From positions 1-15,054 of the forward strand of contig JAEDJV010000055.1 in NCBI GenBank assembly GCA_016296165.1: a stretch of DNA of 15,054 nt, given 5' to 3'. This DNA is from Oscillospiraceae bacterium (GTDB lineage: Bacteria > Bacillota > Clostridia > Oscillospirales > Ruminococcaceae). Positions within the stretch are counted from its first letter, which is position 1. Each line of letters starts with the position of its first letter. The notes under the pieces were generated by a model. It had not been told where the DNA came from. It worked only from the letters and a program-made list of their open reading frames with translations, and did not search any database. The translations under genes were made by a program, and so were the position numbers. Below, in pieces: positions 1-7,597 of the stretch.

Positions 1-642
1 GTTTCCCTTGCAGGTATGTTTTTTGCAAGAGGTATGACAACTATAGTAAACTCAACACAGTTCAATGTTGCCAATGAGCAGTTCCTTAAACTTAAAAATA
101 CAAGAATAACGATTCCCGGAATTGGTTCATATACAAAGTCAGGAAAGTTTGTTCCGTCTTACATCGAAATTGGTGTAGTAATTGCACTGCTTGTCGTTAT
201 TATCCTCTTTATCTTCTTAAAATGGTTTAAACTCGGACGTGGATTCTATGCTATCGGTGGAAACAGTCAGAGTGCAAATATGCTTGGTATCAACGTAAAA
301 AGAACGAAATTTTCAGCATACGTTATCTGTGGTTTACTTGCTGGTATAGGCGGTTTTGTATACTTCATGCACGTTGGATCGGGTTCGCCTTCTCATGCCA
401 GCGGTGCCGAAATGAACGCTATCGCTTCATCAATCATCGGCGGAACAATGCTAACAGGCGGATCCGGTAATATTATCGGTACCTTATTCGGTGTTCTTTC
501 ACTCAGTACCATTAAGAACATTGTATCCTCACTCGGTCTTGATGATGCATGGTGGACAAATATTACTGTTGCAGGTATGATTTGTCTCTTCATTGTAATT
601 CAGAGTGTAGTACTTTCAAGAAAAAATAATGTAAAACACTAA
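1..642 (+). CDS. Sugar ABC transporter permease, CUT2 family (C-terminal part, 5' end outside window)
   Basis: The reading frame is open from the first base (V-S-L-A-G before the first Met at nt 16), so this is the last 213 residues of a longer permease and not a complete gene. Numbered from nt 1, it shows hydrophobic membrane segments at about residues 55-75, 103-124, 157-175 and 186-205. The cytoplasmic-loop signature of BPD_transp_2 permeases is YAIGGN (83-88) followed by a LGI-V element, and the conserved SGAEMNAIASSIIGGT-type helix starts near 134. This family (RbsC/AraH/YjfF-like) forms the membrane channel for ribose, arabinose, galactose or galactofuranose importers. It ends 23 nt before the kinase gene of an arabinose operon, so L-arabinose or an arabinoside is the likely substrate. 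The subfamily looks closest to YjfF, but that is an impression from motif style. The ATPase and binding-protein genes are presumably upstream. Confidence 0.88.
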   Translation, partial: VSLAGMFFARGMTTIVNSTQFNVANEQFLKLKNTRITIPGIGSYTKSGKFVPSYIEIGVVIALLVVIILFIFLKWFKLGRGFYAIGGNSQSANMLGINVKRTKFSAYVICGLLAGIGGFVYFMHVGSGSPSHASGAEMNAIASSIIGGTMLTGGSGNIIGTLFGVLSLSTIKNIVSSLGLDDAWWTNITVAGMICLFIVIQSVVLSRKNNVKH

Positions 643-665
643 TAAAACTGACAGGAGAAATTATT

Positions 666-2204
666 ATGAGTACAAATTCATTCAGAAACTGTCTTGGCAT
701 CGAATTTGGTTCCACACGAATCAAGTCCGTACTCATAGACAACGAATTCAACCCTGTTGCAAGCGGCGATTATACATGGAAAAGCAGCTATACAAATAAA
801 ATATGGACTTATTCTCTTGATGAAGTTTGGAAGGGACTTAAAGCTTCCCTATCCTCACTTGATCTTTCCGGTGTAGATGCTGTCGGTATCTCAGCTATGA
901 TGCATGGCTATCTCGCCTTTGACAAAGACTGGAATCTTCTTGTCCCTTTCCGCACATGGCAGAATACAATCACAGGAAAAGCCTCTGCGGAGCTTACAGA
1001 ATTGTTTAATTTCAATATTCCTCAGAGATGGAGCATAGCTCATCTTTATCAGGCTGTTTTGAACAACGAAGATCATATTCCGCAACTCGCCCACATAACT
1101 ACTCTTGCAGGATATGTTCACTATATGCTCACCGGAGTAAACGCAGTCGGAATTGGTGAAGCATCAGGAATATTCCCTGTAAACAGCGAGATTCTTGACT
1201 ATGACCAGAATATGCTCGACAAGTTTGACAAACTTATGTCTGACAAAAACTGCAGTATAAAAATAAGAGAAGTTCTCCCTAAAGTGCTTGTAGCCGGTGA
1301 AAATGCCGGACACCTTACTGATAAAGGCGCAGCTCTTCTTGACAATAAACTTACCGCAGGAATACCATTTGCTCCGGCTGAAGGTGATGCCGGTACAGGC
1401 ATGACAGCAACAAATGCAGTCGCACCAAGGACAGGTAACGTTTCTGCTGGCACTTCAATATTCTCTATGATTGTACTTGAAAAGAACTTAAGTAAAGTAT
1501 ATCCGGAGATTGATATGGTTACAACACCAACCGGAAAACCAGTAGCAATGGTTCATTGCAACAACTGCACCAATGATATGAATGCCTGGGTTAGTATCTT
1601 TAAAGAGCTTACAGAACTGGTAACCGGAAATCCGGCTGATGACAGTATCTACAGAAAACTCTATGAAAAGAGTCTTGAGGGAAATACTGACTGTGGCGGC
1701 GTTACAGTATATAACTATCTTGCAGGTGAAAGTGTAACTCATCTTGACGAAGGAAGACCGATGGTTATCAGAAACGCAGAAAGCAGTTTTACACTGGCAA
1801 ACTTCATACGTTCAATGCTCTACTCAACAATATCAACACTTAAGATTGGTATGGATCTTCTTTCAGAAGAAGGAGTAAAGATTGATTCTGTTACAGGACA
1901 TGGAGGATTATTCAAAACTCCGGTTGTCGGTCAGAAGTATCTGGCTGCAGCTCTAAATGCACCCGTTTCTGTAATGAAAACTGCCGGAGAAGGCGGTCCT
2001 TATGGAATGGCTCTTCTGGTCGCTTATATGCTTAGAGAAAACAAAGATCTTTCTCTTGACAGTTTTCTGTCAGAAAAAGTATTTAATAAAGCTGAAATAA
2101 CCGTAATGCAGCCTGATCCAAACGATGTTGAAGGATTTAACAAATATATTGACACATATAAAAGCGGTCTTGGAGCTGAAGAAGCCGCAGTAAAATTAAT
2201 ATAA
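666..2204 (+). CDS. FGGY-family carbohydrate kinase, probable L-ribulokinase
   Basis: This 512-residue sugar kinase probably phosphorylates L-ribulose to L-ribulose-5-phosphate with ATP in the cytoplasm. The N-terminal phosphate-1 loop of the actin-like fold is LGIEFGSTRIKSVLID (10-25). A GISAMMHGY segment (74-82) corresponds to the substrate-side region of xylulokinase-like proteins. The second domain has EGDAGTG with the probable catalytic base Asp241, then GNVSAGTS (257-264), and the adenosine motif TGHGG (410-414) followed by GEGGPYGMA (441-449). An AGGAG ribosome binding site lies 8 nt before the ATG. The role rests on context: it lies between a sugar permease and araA-araD, and the window has no other kinase. 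It does not read like classical AraB, which is longer (about 560 residues). It resembles instead the xylulokinase-like kinases that replace AraB in several Clostridia. Xylulokinase activity is the main alternative. Confidence 0.8.
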   Translation: MSTNSFRNCLGIEFGSTRIKSVLIDNEFNPVASGDYTWKSSYTNKIWTYSLDEVWKGLKASLSSLDLSGVDAVGISAMMHGYLAFDKDWNLLVPFRTWQNTITGKASAELTELFNFNIPQRWSIAHLYQAVLNNEDHIPQLAHITTLAGYVHYMLTGVNAVGIGEASGIFPVNSEILDYDQNMLDKFDKLMSDKNCSIKIREVLPKVLVAGENAGHLTDKGAALLDNKLTAGIPFAPAEGDAGTGMTATNAVAPRTGNVSAGTSIFSMIVLEKNLSKVYPEIDMVTTPTGKPVAMVHCNNCTNDMNAWVSIFKELTELVTGNPADDSIYRKLYEKSLEGNTDCGGVTVYNYLAGESVTHLDEGRPMVIRNAESSFTLANFIRSMLYSTISTLKIGMDLLSEEGVKIDSVTGHGGLFKTPVVGQKYLAAALNAPVSVMKTAGEGGPYGMALLVAYMLRENKDLSLDSFLSEKVFNKAEITVMQPDPNDVEGFNKYIDTYKSGLGAEEAAVKLI

Positions 2205-2218
2205 AGGAGTAAAGTAAA

Positions 2219-3685
2219 ATGAAAAAGTACGAATTTTGGTTTGTTGTAGGTTCTCAGCTTCTTTACGGAGAAGAAGTACTCAAAACTGTTGCACAGAGAG
2301 CAGAGGAGATGGCTTCTTTACTGTCAGAAAAACTTCCTTATCCTGTGGTCTATAAGGTAACTGCAAAAAGCAGCGACGAAATTTCAGATACAATCAAAGA
2401 AGCTAATTATAACGATAACTGTGCAGGTATTATTACATGGTGCCACACATTCTCACCAAGTAAGATGTGGATTAATGGTTTAGCTAATCTGCAAAAACCA
2501 TGGTGCCACTTTGCTACACAGTATAACCGTGAAATTCCTAACGAAGAAATTGATATGGATTTCATGAATCTCAATCAGGCCGCTCACGGTGATCGCGAAC
2601 ATGGATTCATTGGAGCAAGACTTCGCAGTTCAAGAAAAATCATTGCAGGTTACTGGAAAGATGAAGATGTTCATGAACGCTTAGGCAAATGGATGAGAAC
2701 AGCAGTTGGTGCTGCATTCTCAAAAGAAATGAGAGTAATGCGTTTTGGTGACAATATGCGTGATGTAGCTGTTACCGAAGGTGACAAAGTTGAAGCTCAG
2801 AAAAAATTTGGCTGGCAGGTAAATACATGGGCTGTAGGTGATCTTGTAAGTGAAATGTCAAAGGTAACCGAAAGTGAAATAGATGCTCTCATGGAAGAAT
2901 ATAAAGCTTCATATGATATCGCTACTGACAACATAGATGCAATTAGATATCAGGCTAAAGAAGAAATAGCTATGGAAAAACTTATGAAACGTGAAAAGTG
3001 CAGTGCGTTCAGCAACACTTTCCAGGATCTTTACGGAATGGAACAGTTGCCTGGTCTCGCAAGCCAGCATCTTATGTCCAAAGGCTATGGTTACGGTGGT
3101 GAAGGCGACTGGAAAGTTGCAGCACTTACATCCGTAATGAAAGTTATGGGTGAAAACGCAAACGGTTCATCTGCGTTTATGGAAGATTATACATACCATC
3201 TTGTGCAAGGCAGTGAATACAGTCTTGGGGCTCATATGCTCGAAGTATGCCCAAGCCTTGCGGAAGGAAAACCTAGAATTGAAACCCATCATCTCGGAAT
3301 TGGAATGAATGAAAAAGATCCGGCCCGACTCGTTTTTGAAGGTAAGGCAGGTCCTGCTATTGTAGCAAGTCTTATTGATATGGGCGGAAGATTCAGACTC
3401 ATCGTTCAGGATATCGAGTGTGTAAAGCCTATTATGGAAATGCCAAACCTCCCGGTTGCACGTGTAATGTGGAAGGCAATGCCTGACCTCACAACTGGTC
3501 TTGAATGCTGGATTACAGCCGGTGGTGCTCATCATACTGTATTAAGCTACGATGTTACAGCTGAACAGATGCATGACTGGGCAAATATGATGGACATTGA
3601 ATATGTTCACATAAGCCAAGATACAACAGTTGAGTCACTCGAACACGATCTTCTCGTTTCAGATCTTATATGGAAACTTAAATAA
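2219..3685 (+). CDS. araA: L-arabinose isomerase
   Basis: This enzyme interconverts L-arabinose and L-ribulose, the first step of bacterial arabinose catabolism, in the cytoplasm. The protein is 488 residues, close to the usual ~500. It begins with the typical YEFWFVVGSQLLYGEE block. All four metal/active-site residues known from the E. coli enzyme are present at a constant offset of 11: Glu295 in GGEGDWK (E. coli 306), Glu322 in MEDYTYH (333), His339 in GAHMLEVCPS (350) and His439 in AGGAHHTV (450). An intact, active enzyme is therefore expected. The start is fixed by an AAAGGAG site right after the kinase stop codon. The gap to the kinase is 14 nt and to araD 12 nt, consistent with one transcript. 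Confidence 0.97.
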   Translation: MKKYEFWFVVGSQLLYGEEVLKTVAQRAEEMASLLSEKLPYPVVYKVTAKSSDEISDTIKEANYNDNCAGIITWCHTFSPSKMWINGLANLQKPWCHFATQYNREIPNEEIDMDFMNLNQAAHGDREHGFIGARLRSSRKIIAGYWKDEDVHERLGKWMRTAVGAAFSKEMRVMRFGDNMRDVAVTEGDKVEAQKKFGWQVNTWAVGDLVSEMSKVTESEIDALMEEYKASYDIATDNIDAIRYQAKEEIAMEKLMKREKCSAFSNTFQDLYGMEQLPGLASQHLMSKGYGYGGEGDWKVAALTSVMKVMGENANGSSAFMEDYTYHLVQGSEYSLGAHMLEVCPSLAEGKPRIETHHLGIGMNEKDPARLVFEGKAGPAIVASLIDMGGRFRLIVQDIECVKPIMEMPNLPVARVMWKAMPDLTTGLECWITAGGAHHTVLSYDVTAEQMHDWANMMDIEYVHISQDTTVESLEHDLLVSDLIWKLK

Positions 3686-3697
3686 GGAGCGTTATAA

Positions 3698-4396
3698 ATG
3701 CTTGAAAAATTAAGAAAAGAAGTTTACGAAGCCAACATGGAACTGCCAAAAAGAAATCTGGTTACTTTTACATGGGGCAACGTATCCGGAATAGACAGGG
3801 AAACTGGAATTGTTCTTATCAAACCTTCAGGAGTTGAGTATGATGAGCTCACTCCTGACAACCTTGTTGCTCTTGATCTTGACGGAAATATTGTCGAGGG
3901 TAATCTTAATCCATCTTCAGACACAAAAACTCATCTTGAACTATACAAAAAATATCCCGAAATAGGTGGCATAGTTCACACTCACAGTCCAAACGCAGTT
4001 GCCTGGGCTCAGGCTGTAAGAGATATTCCGTGCTACGGAACAACACATGCAGATTATTTTTACGGATCTGTTCCATGCACGAGATCTCTTACAAAAGAAG
4101 AACTCGATGAAGACTATGAAAAGAATACAGGAAAAGTAATAATAGAAACATTTACAGAGAGAAATCTCAGAGTAGTTGCTGTTCCCGGGGTTATCTGCGC
4201 AAACCATGGGCCATTTACATGGGGCAAAAATGCATCGGCAGCCGTTTACCATGCTGTTGTTCTTGAAGAAATAGCAAAAATGTCACTTATGACAGAGCAG
4301 CTTAATCCGAATGTAAAACCAGCACCTGACTATCTTATGGATAAGCATTACATGCGCAAACACGGACCAAATGCATATTACGGACAGAAAAAATAG
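3698..4396 (+). CDS. araD: L-ribulose-5-phosphate 4-epimerase
   Basis: This enzyme converts L-ribulose-5-phosphate to D-xylulose-5-phosphate, passing arabinose carbon to the pentose phosphate or phosphoketolase route. It has 232 residues against 231 in E. coli AraD, and belongs to the class II aldolase/epimerase family. The zinc ligands are visible as His94 and His96 in VHTHSPNA and His170 in ANHGP. Catalytic Asp119 is in HADYF and Tyr228 in NAYYGQ, and Asp75 is in SSDTKTH. Each sits one residue before its E. coli counterpart. The Shine-Dalgarno AAGGAG overlaps the araA stop codon, so translation of the two is probably linked. It is the last gene of the arabinose operon and is followed 35 nt later by a strong terminator. 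Confidence 0.96.
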   Translation: MLEKLRKEVYEANMELPKRNLVTFTWGNVSGIDRETGIVLIKPSGVEYDELTPDNLVALDLDGNIVEGNLNPSSDTKTHLELYKKYPEIGGIVHTHSPNAVAWAQAVRDIPCYGTTHADYFYGSVPCTRSLTKEELDEDYEKNTGKVIIETFTERNLRVVAVPGVICANHGPFTWGKNASAAVYHAVVLEEIAKMSLMTEQLNPNVKPAPDYLMDKHYMRKHGPNAYYGQKK

Positions 4397-4431
4397 AATT
4401 CTGTTCTGGGTAAAGGATTGTTAATATAAAT

Positions 4432-4474
4432 AAAAAAACTCAGATGTAGAAAACAGCTACATCTGAGTTTTTTT
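4432..4474. terminator. Bidirectional intrinsic terminator between converging operons
   Basis: A perfect 18-bp inverted repeat (4432-4449 paired with 4457-4474) has a 7-nt loop AAAACAG. The core stem is ACTCAGATGTAG / CTACATCTGAGT. The outer seven A:T pairs place a T7 tract after the stem on either strand. It lies 35 nt after the araD stop and 19 nt after the stop of the minus-strand dockerin gene, so it can end both transcripts. Confidence 0.93.
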
Positions 4475-4493
4475 ATTGTAGAATATGATACTT

Positions 4494-5441
4494 TTATAAT
4501 TTTTCAATTTTTCCTAAAACATATCTAAGAAAATAAGGAATATCCATAAGATCAAAACAACCGCTGCCATCTACATCTGCATTAGTAATCTGAGCATCAT
4601 CAAGAATTACTTCACCAAGTTTTGCCTGACACATCATAGTCAAATCGGACATATCAGCAACACCGTCACCGTTTATATCGCCCTTAACATCACTGTCAAC
4701 AAATCTAAAAGAATCGACTATATATTTATTATCCGTCGTATCTAAAAGAGTCAGATTTGAAAATCTGATTTCTGTTCCCTCAGGGAAACAGTCATTTGGT
4801 GTAGTAGCTCCTGCACCGCCAAGGAAAAAAGCCCATTCTGCTTCAGGAATAGTTGCTATAGCTTTGAACTTACATGTTACATTAATCGTATCACCGGCAT
4901 CTATCGGCTGAAGAGACCATGACTCACCGTAACTGGTTTCTTTTTCATTTTTTAAGATTCCGTTAATATAACTTTTCATCGTGGAAATTCCGAGTTGGTT
5001 ATGCCAAACCTCTCCTGCAATCGCATCTCCTACTGTAGAAGAATCATAGTTACTGATTTTTGTATAATAATTTCCGGCATTACTTGCAGAAATCCTATAT
5101 GTCAATCTGTATTCATGACCTTCCACGATTGACAGACCCTTAATTCTGAACTGGAGATCCCACTTATCAGTTCCGCCGCGTTCTGCACCACCAGGGTTAT
5201 TTATTAATACTGAATATTCTTTGCGTTCTGTATCAATATTAAAATCAGCGTCAGCAGGTTCATCAGCTGCAACTTTCCAGACGTTCTCAACTATTTCTCC
5301 CAAATCAGAATCTCCGCTTAAATCTGATGAATTGCCAGTTTCTGTAGTTTCAGGCATGTCTGATTCTTCAGCAGAAACAAAAGGCATACTTAATGAGGAT
5401 AGCATTACAAATGCTGTCATAAGTGAAATAATTTTCTTCAT
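4494..5441 (-). CDS. Secreted type I dockerin protein with a CBM-like beta-rich module
   Basis: This is an exported 315-residue protein with no recognised catalytic module. Residues 1-24 are a Sec signal peptide (MKK, hydrophobic core, FVSA with cleavage probable before Glu25). Residues 25-52 are an acidic Ser/Thr/Asp/Glu-rich linker. Residues about 55-235 form one beta-rich module, with WDLQFRI (94-100), a GHEYRLTYRISAS strand (108-120), WAFFLGG (203-209) and a closing GTEIRFSNLTLLD (222-234). This pattern recalls the CBM4/9/22 beta-sandwich carbohydrate-binding families, but I cannot assign a family. Residues 253-313 are a type I dockerin with two calcium loops: Asp255/Asn257/Asp259/Asp263/Asp266 and Asp289/Asp291/Ser293/Asp297/Asp300, each followed by a helix. 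Such dockerins attach proteins to cohesins of a scaffoldin. The gene starts 13 nt after ruvX, with an AGAGGA site, so it appears to be the last gene of the pyr transcript. An unknown enzyme fold for the middle module is possible. Confidence 0.88.
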   Translation of the reverse strand: MKKIISLMTAFVMLSSLSMPFVSAEESDMPETTETGNSSDLSGDSDLGEIVENVWKVAADEPADADFNIDTERKEYSVLINNPGGAERGGTDKWDLQFRIKGLSIVEGHEYRLTYRISASNAGNYYTKISNYDSSTVGDAIAGEVWHNQLGISTMKSYINGILKNEKETSYGESWSLQPIDAGDTINVTCKFKAIATIPEAEWAFFLGGAGATTPNDCFPEGTEIRFSNLTLLDTTDNKYIVDSFRFVDSDVKGDINGDGVADMSDLTMMCQAKLGEVILDDAQITNADVDGSGCFDLMDIPYFLRYVLGKIEKL

Positions 5442-5454
5442 AATTTTTTCCTCT

Positions 5455-5880
5455 TTAATTATTTACAGAATTTTTTCTGTATCCAATATAACTTTCAAGT
5501 ATTATCGTTGCTGCAACTGCGTCTACAACTGCCTTTCTTTTTTTACCCCGGGTATTTGTCTGGTTAAGATAATAATGAGCTGATACTGTTGTACTTCTTT
5601 CATCCCAGAGTTTTACCGGAACATCAACAAGTTCTGAAAGTTTATCAGCAAAAAGCTGACATTTTTCGGCACGTTCACCTATGGTATTGTTCATATTTTT
5701 AGGATAGCCAACCACTACTTCTTCAGCAGAGTTTTCCTTTGCTGCAGCTGCAACTTTTTCAATGCATTTTTCAAAATTTTTTTCTTCTATCACGCATAAT
5801 GGAGACGCAAGAAATTCAGATTTGTCACATATAGCCAGACCTGTCCTTGAATCGCCAAAATCAACCGACATTATTTTCAT
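5455..5880 (-). CDS. ruvX: Putative pre-16S rRNA nuclease / Holliday junction resolvase-like YqgF
   Basis: This 141-residue member of the RNase H-like YqgF/RuvX family takes part in 16S rRNA 5' end maturation in E. coli and was also proposed to resolve Holliday junctions. Residues expected for metal-dependent catalysis are Asp7 in SVDFGDSRTG, Glu94 in WDERSTT and Asp120 in AVVDAVAA. The VVVGYPK strand and the following NNTIGERAE segment are typical. A GTG lies one codon upstream (5883), but the ATG at 5880 is better placed, 8 nt after AAGGA. Length matches the family (about 140). It follows pyrD by 18 nt and precedes the dockerin gene by 13 nt. I see no functional link to pyrimidine synthesis; it probably just shares the transcript. 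Confidence 0.93.
   Translation of the reverse strand: MKIMSVDFGDSRTGLAICDKSEFLASPLCVIEEKNFEKCIEKVAAAAKENSAEEVVVGYPKNMNNTIGERAEKCQLFADKLSELVDVPVKLWDERSTTVSAHYYLNQTNTRGKKRKAVVDAVAATIILESYIGYRKNSVNN
5464..5481. repeat. Small hairpin at the 3' end of ruvX
   Basis: TACAGAA (5464-5470) and TTCTGTA (5475-5481) form a 7-bp stem with a TTTT loop. It lies within the last codons of ruvX, 23 nt upstream of the dockerin start. It has no T tract right after the stem on the minus strand, so it is not a clear terminator. It could affect RNA stability or be chance. Confidence 0.35.
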
Positions 5881-5898
5881 CACAGAGTTCCTTTCAGC

Positions 5899-6810
5899 TT
5901 ACCATGGTTTTACTGAACCGATGATATCCTTTACTGAACAGATTCCCTTTTCATCAAGAAATTGGTTAATCTCTTCAATAATCTTTATCGGTGCAAACGG
6001 ATCTGTAATTATCGCAGCTCCAACCTGTACGGCAGACGCTCCGGCCATCATCATCTCAATAGCATCTCTTCCTGATGAAATGCCGCCCATACCTATAACA
6101 GGAATCTTAACTGCATTTGCAACCTGCCATACCATGCGTACAGCAACAGGAAATACTGCAGGACCTGACATACCGCCACAATTGTTTCTAAGAACAGGTC
6201 TTCCAGTATTGATATCTATACGCATTCCCAGAATTGTATTGATAAGCGATACGGAATCCGCACCCTCTGCTTCAACCGCCTTCGCTATAGATGCGATATC
6301 TGTTACATTCGGTGAAAGTTTAACAATGAGTGGTTTCTTTGTAGCGTTTCTTACAATCTTTGTAACTGCTGAAGCACCTTCACATGATACACCAAAAGCT
6401 GCTCCGCCCTGCTTTACATTAGGGCAGGAGATGTTGAGTTCTATCATGTGTACATCTGTTTCATCGAGCTTTGCTGCAACTTCAGCACATTCTTCAGGAG
6501 TTGAACCTGCAATGTTCGCAATAATTACTGTTTCCTTCTGCATAAGGTTAGGAAGTTCGTGACTTATGAATCTGTCTATTCCGGGATTCTGAAGTCCTAC
6601 TGAATTAAGCATACCCATAGGAGTTTCAGCAATTCTCGGGGCAAGGTTACCTGTTCTCATCTGACCGGTTGTTCCCTTTGTGGATATACCGCCGAGTTTT
6701 GAAAGCGGATAGAATTCTTCGTATTCCCGTCCGTAGCCAAATACACCTGAAGCCGGGATAACAGGATTTTTAAAATCTATACCAGCTACATTAACTGAAA
6801 GATCAGCCAT
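5899..6810 (-). CDS. pyrD: Dihydroorotate dehydrogenase B, catalytic FMN subunit
   Basis: This subunit oxidises dihydroorotate to orotate and passes electrons through PyrK to NAD+ (class 1B, cytoplasmic heterotetramer). The protein has 303 residues from the ATG at 6810. Visible features are the STKGTT segment with FMN-contacting Lys45 (43-48), the orotate/active-site block NISCPN (126-131) with catalytic base Cys129, Lys164 in VKLSPN, Asn191 in the INT turn, and the FMN phosphate site GMGGISSGRDA (240-250) and VGAA (263-266). A cysteine base, rather than the serine of class 2, together with an adjacent pyrK fixes the class. The ATG overlaps the pyrK stop (TAATG) and has AGGAGG 10 nt upstream. 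A GTG six nt earlier (6816) is only 4 nt from that site and less likely. The overlap suggests coupled translation giving equal amounts of the two subunits. Confidence 0.97.
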   Translation of the reverse strand: MADLSVNVAGIDFKNPVIPASGVFGYGREYEEFYPLSKLGGISTKGTTGQMRTGNLAPRIAETPMGMLNSVGLQNPGIDRFISHELPNLMQKETVIIANIAGSTPEECAEVAAKLDETDVHMIELNISCPNVKQGGAAFGVSCEGASAVTKIVRNATKKPLIVKLSPNVTDIASIAKAVEAEGADSVSLINTILGMRIDINTGRPVLRNNCGGMSGPAVFPVAVRMVWQVANAVKIPVIGMGGISSGRDAIEMMMAGASAVQVGAAIITDPFAPIKIIEEINQFLDEKGICSVKDIIGSVKPW

Positions 6811-7574
6811 TACCACATTACCTCCTTTGAGTTAAATACAGGACCATCCTTACAAACATGGCCGAAACGTTCCTCGCCGTTTTTCTTTACTTTGCATGCA
6901 CATACAAGACATGCACCTACTCCACAGCCCATTCTTTCTTCCAGTGAAACCTGACATGGAACACCATTCTCTTCAGCAACTGATGAGATAGCCTTAAGCA
7001 TTGGCATTGGCCCGCATGAAAGAATCTGGGAGGCATCTGAAATTTTTTCAGCCAGCGGAACTGTTACCATACCATGAACACCGTATGAACCGTCGTCTGT
7101 GCAGATGATAACTTCTGCTCCTGTTGTTTCAAAGTCCTGCTTCAGGATTACTGCGTCAGCACTTCTGAAACCAAGAATAACCACAGCATTTTCTCCGTAG
7201 TACTTTGCGAGAGGGAGAAGAGGCGGAACGCCTATTCCTCCGCCTGTTATTATCGTCTTTCCCGATACATTATCCATTGTAAAACCGTGACCTAATGGTC
7301 CGACAATATCAAGATTTGCACCCTTCTGAGTATCTGCAAGTTTAAGTGTACCTTCACCTTTTGCCATAAATACAATTCTGAGTGTTCCCTTTTCTCTGTC
7401 GATTCCACAGATAGAAATCGGTCTTCTGAGAGTATGACCCTCAGGAAGAATATTTACAAACTGACCAACAGAAGCAGCCTGAGCTATTTCCGGACAGAGT
7501 ATTGTAAAATCATATATCTGTTTTGCAAGAGTTTTCTTCTCAAGCAGGATATATTTTCCCTGTGTATATTTCAT
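6810..7574 (-). CDS. pyrK: Dihydroorotate dehydrogenase B, electron transfer subunit (FAD, 2Fe-2S)
   Basis: PyrK carries electrons from PyrD-bound FMN via a [2Fe-2S] cluster and FAD to NAD+. The 254-residue protein has a ferredoxin-reductase-like layout. An N-terminal FAD barrel contains RRPISIC (50-56), where Arg50-Pro52-Ser54 contact FAD. The nucleotide-binding half contains ITGGGIGVPPLLPLA (109-123) and the SCGPMPML turn (186-193). The C-terminal cluster loop has Cys217, Cys222, Cys225 and Cys241 as the four expected iron-sulphur ligands (C-G-V-G-A-C-L-V-C, then HVCKDGPVF). The start ATG has an AAGGA site and lies 23 nt after carB. It overlaps pyrD by one base at its stop codon. Confidence 0.97.
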   Translation of the reverse strand: MKYTQGKYILLEKKTLAKQIYDFTILCPEIAQAASVGQFVNILPEGHTLRRPISICGIDREKGTLRIVFMAKGEGTLKLADTQKGANLDIVGPLGHGFTMDNVSGKTIITGGGIGVPPLLPLAKYYGENAVVILGFRSADAVILKQDFETTGAEVIICTDDGSYGVHGMVTVPLAEKISDASQILSCGPMPMLKAISSVAEENGVPCQVSLEERMGCGVGACLVCACKVKKNGEERFGHVCKDGPVFNSKEVMW

Positions 7575-7597
7575 TTTTATTCATTCCTTTTCCCACA

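Noticed and set aside
16..642. Complete small permease gene starting at the ATG at nt 16
   Set aside because: The frame is open upstream to the window edge and the Met sits inside a conserved stretch of a larger permease; it is a truncated view, not a short gene.
5458..5500. Separate promoter for the dockerin gene (TTGGAT, 17 nt, AATAAT on the minus strand)
   Set aside because: The -35 is poor and the start site would fall on or inside the ribosome binding site, leaving almost no leader; too weak to call.
5221..5583. Plus-strand open frame spanning the ruvX/dockerin junction
   Set aside because: It lies opposite two genes with clear domains and has no recognisable start signal or motif.
5762..6562. 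Plus-strand open frame of 266 codons
   Set aside because: It lies opposite pyrD and the start of ruvX, has Ser/Ile/Thr-rich composition typical of antisense shadows, and shows no family motif or ribosome binding site.
6811..6816. GTG start for pyrD at 6816
   Set aside because: It would be only 4 nt from AGGAGG; the ATG at 6810 has better spacing and forms a TAATG junction with pyrK.
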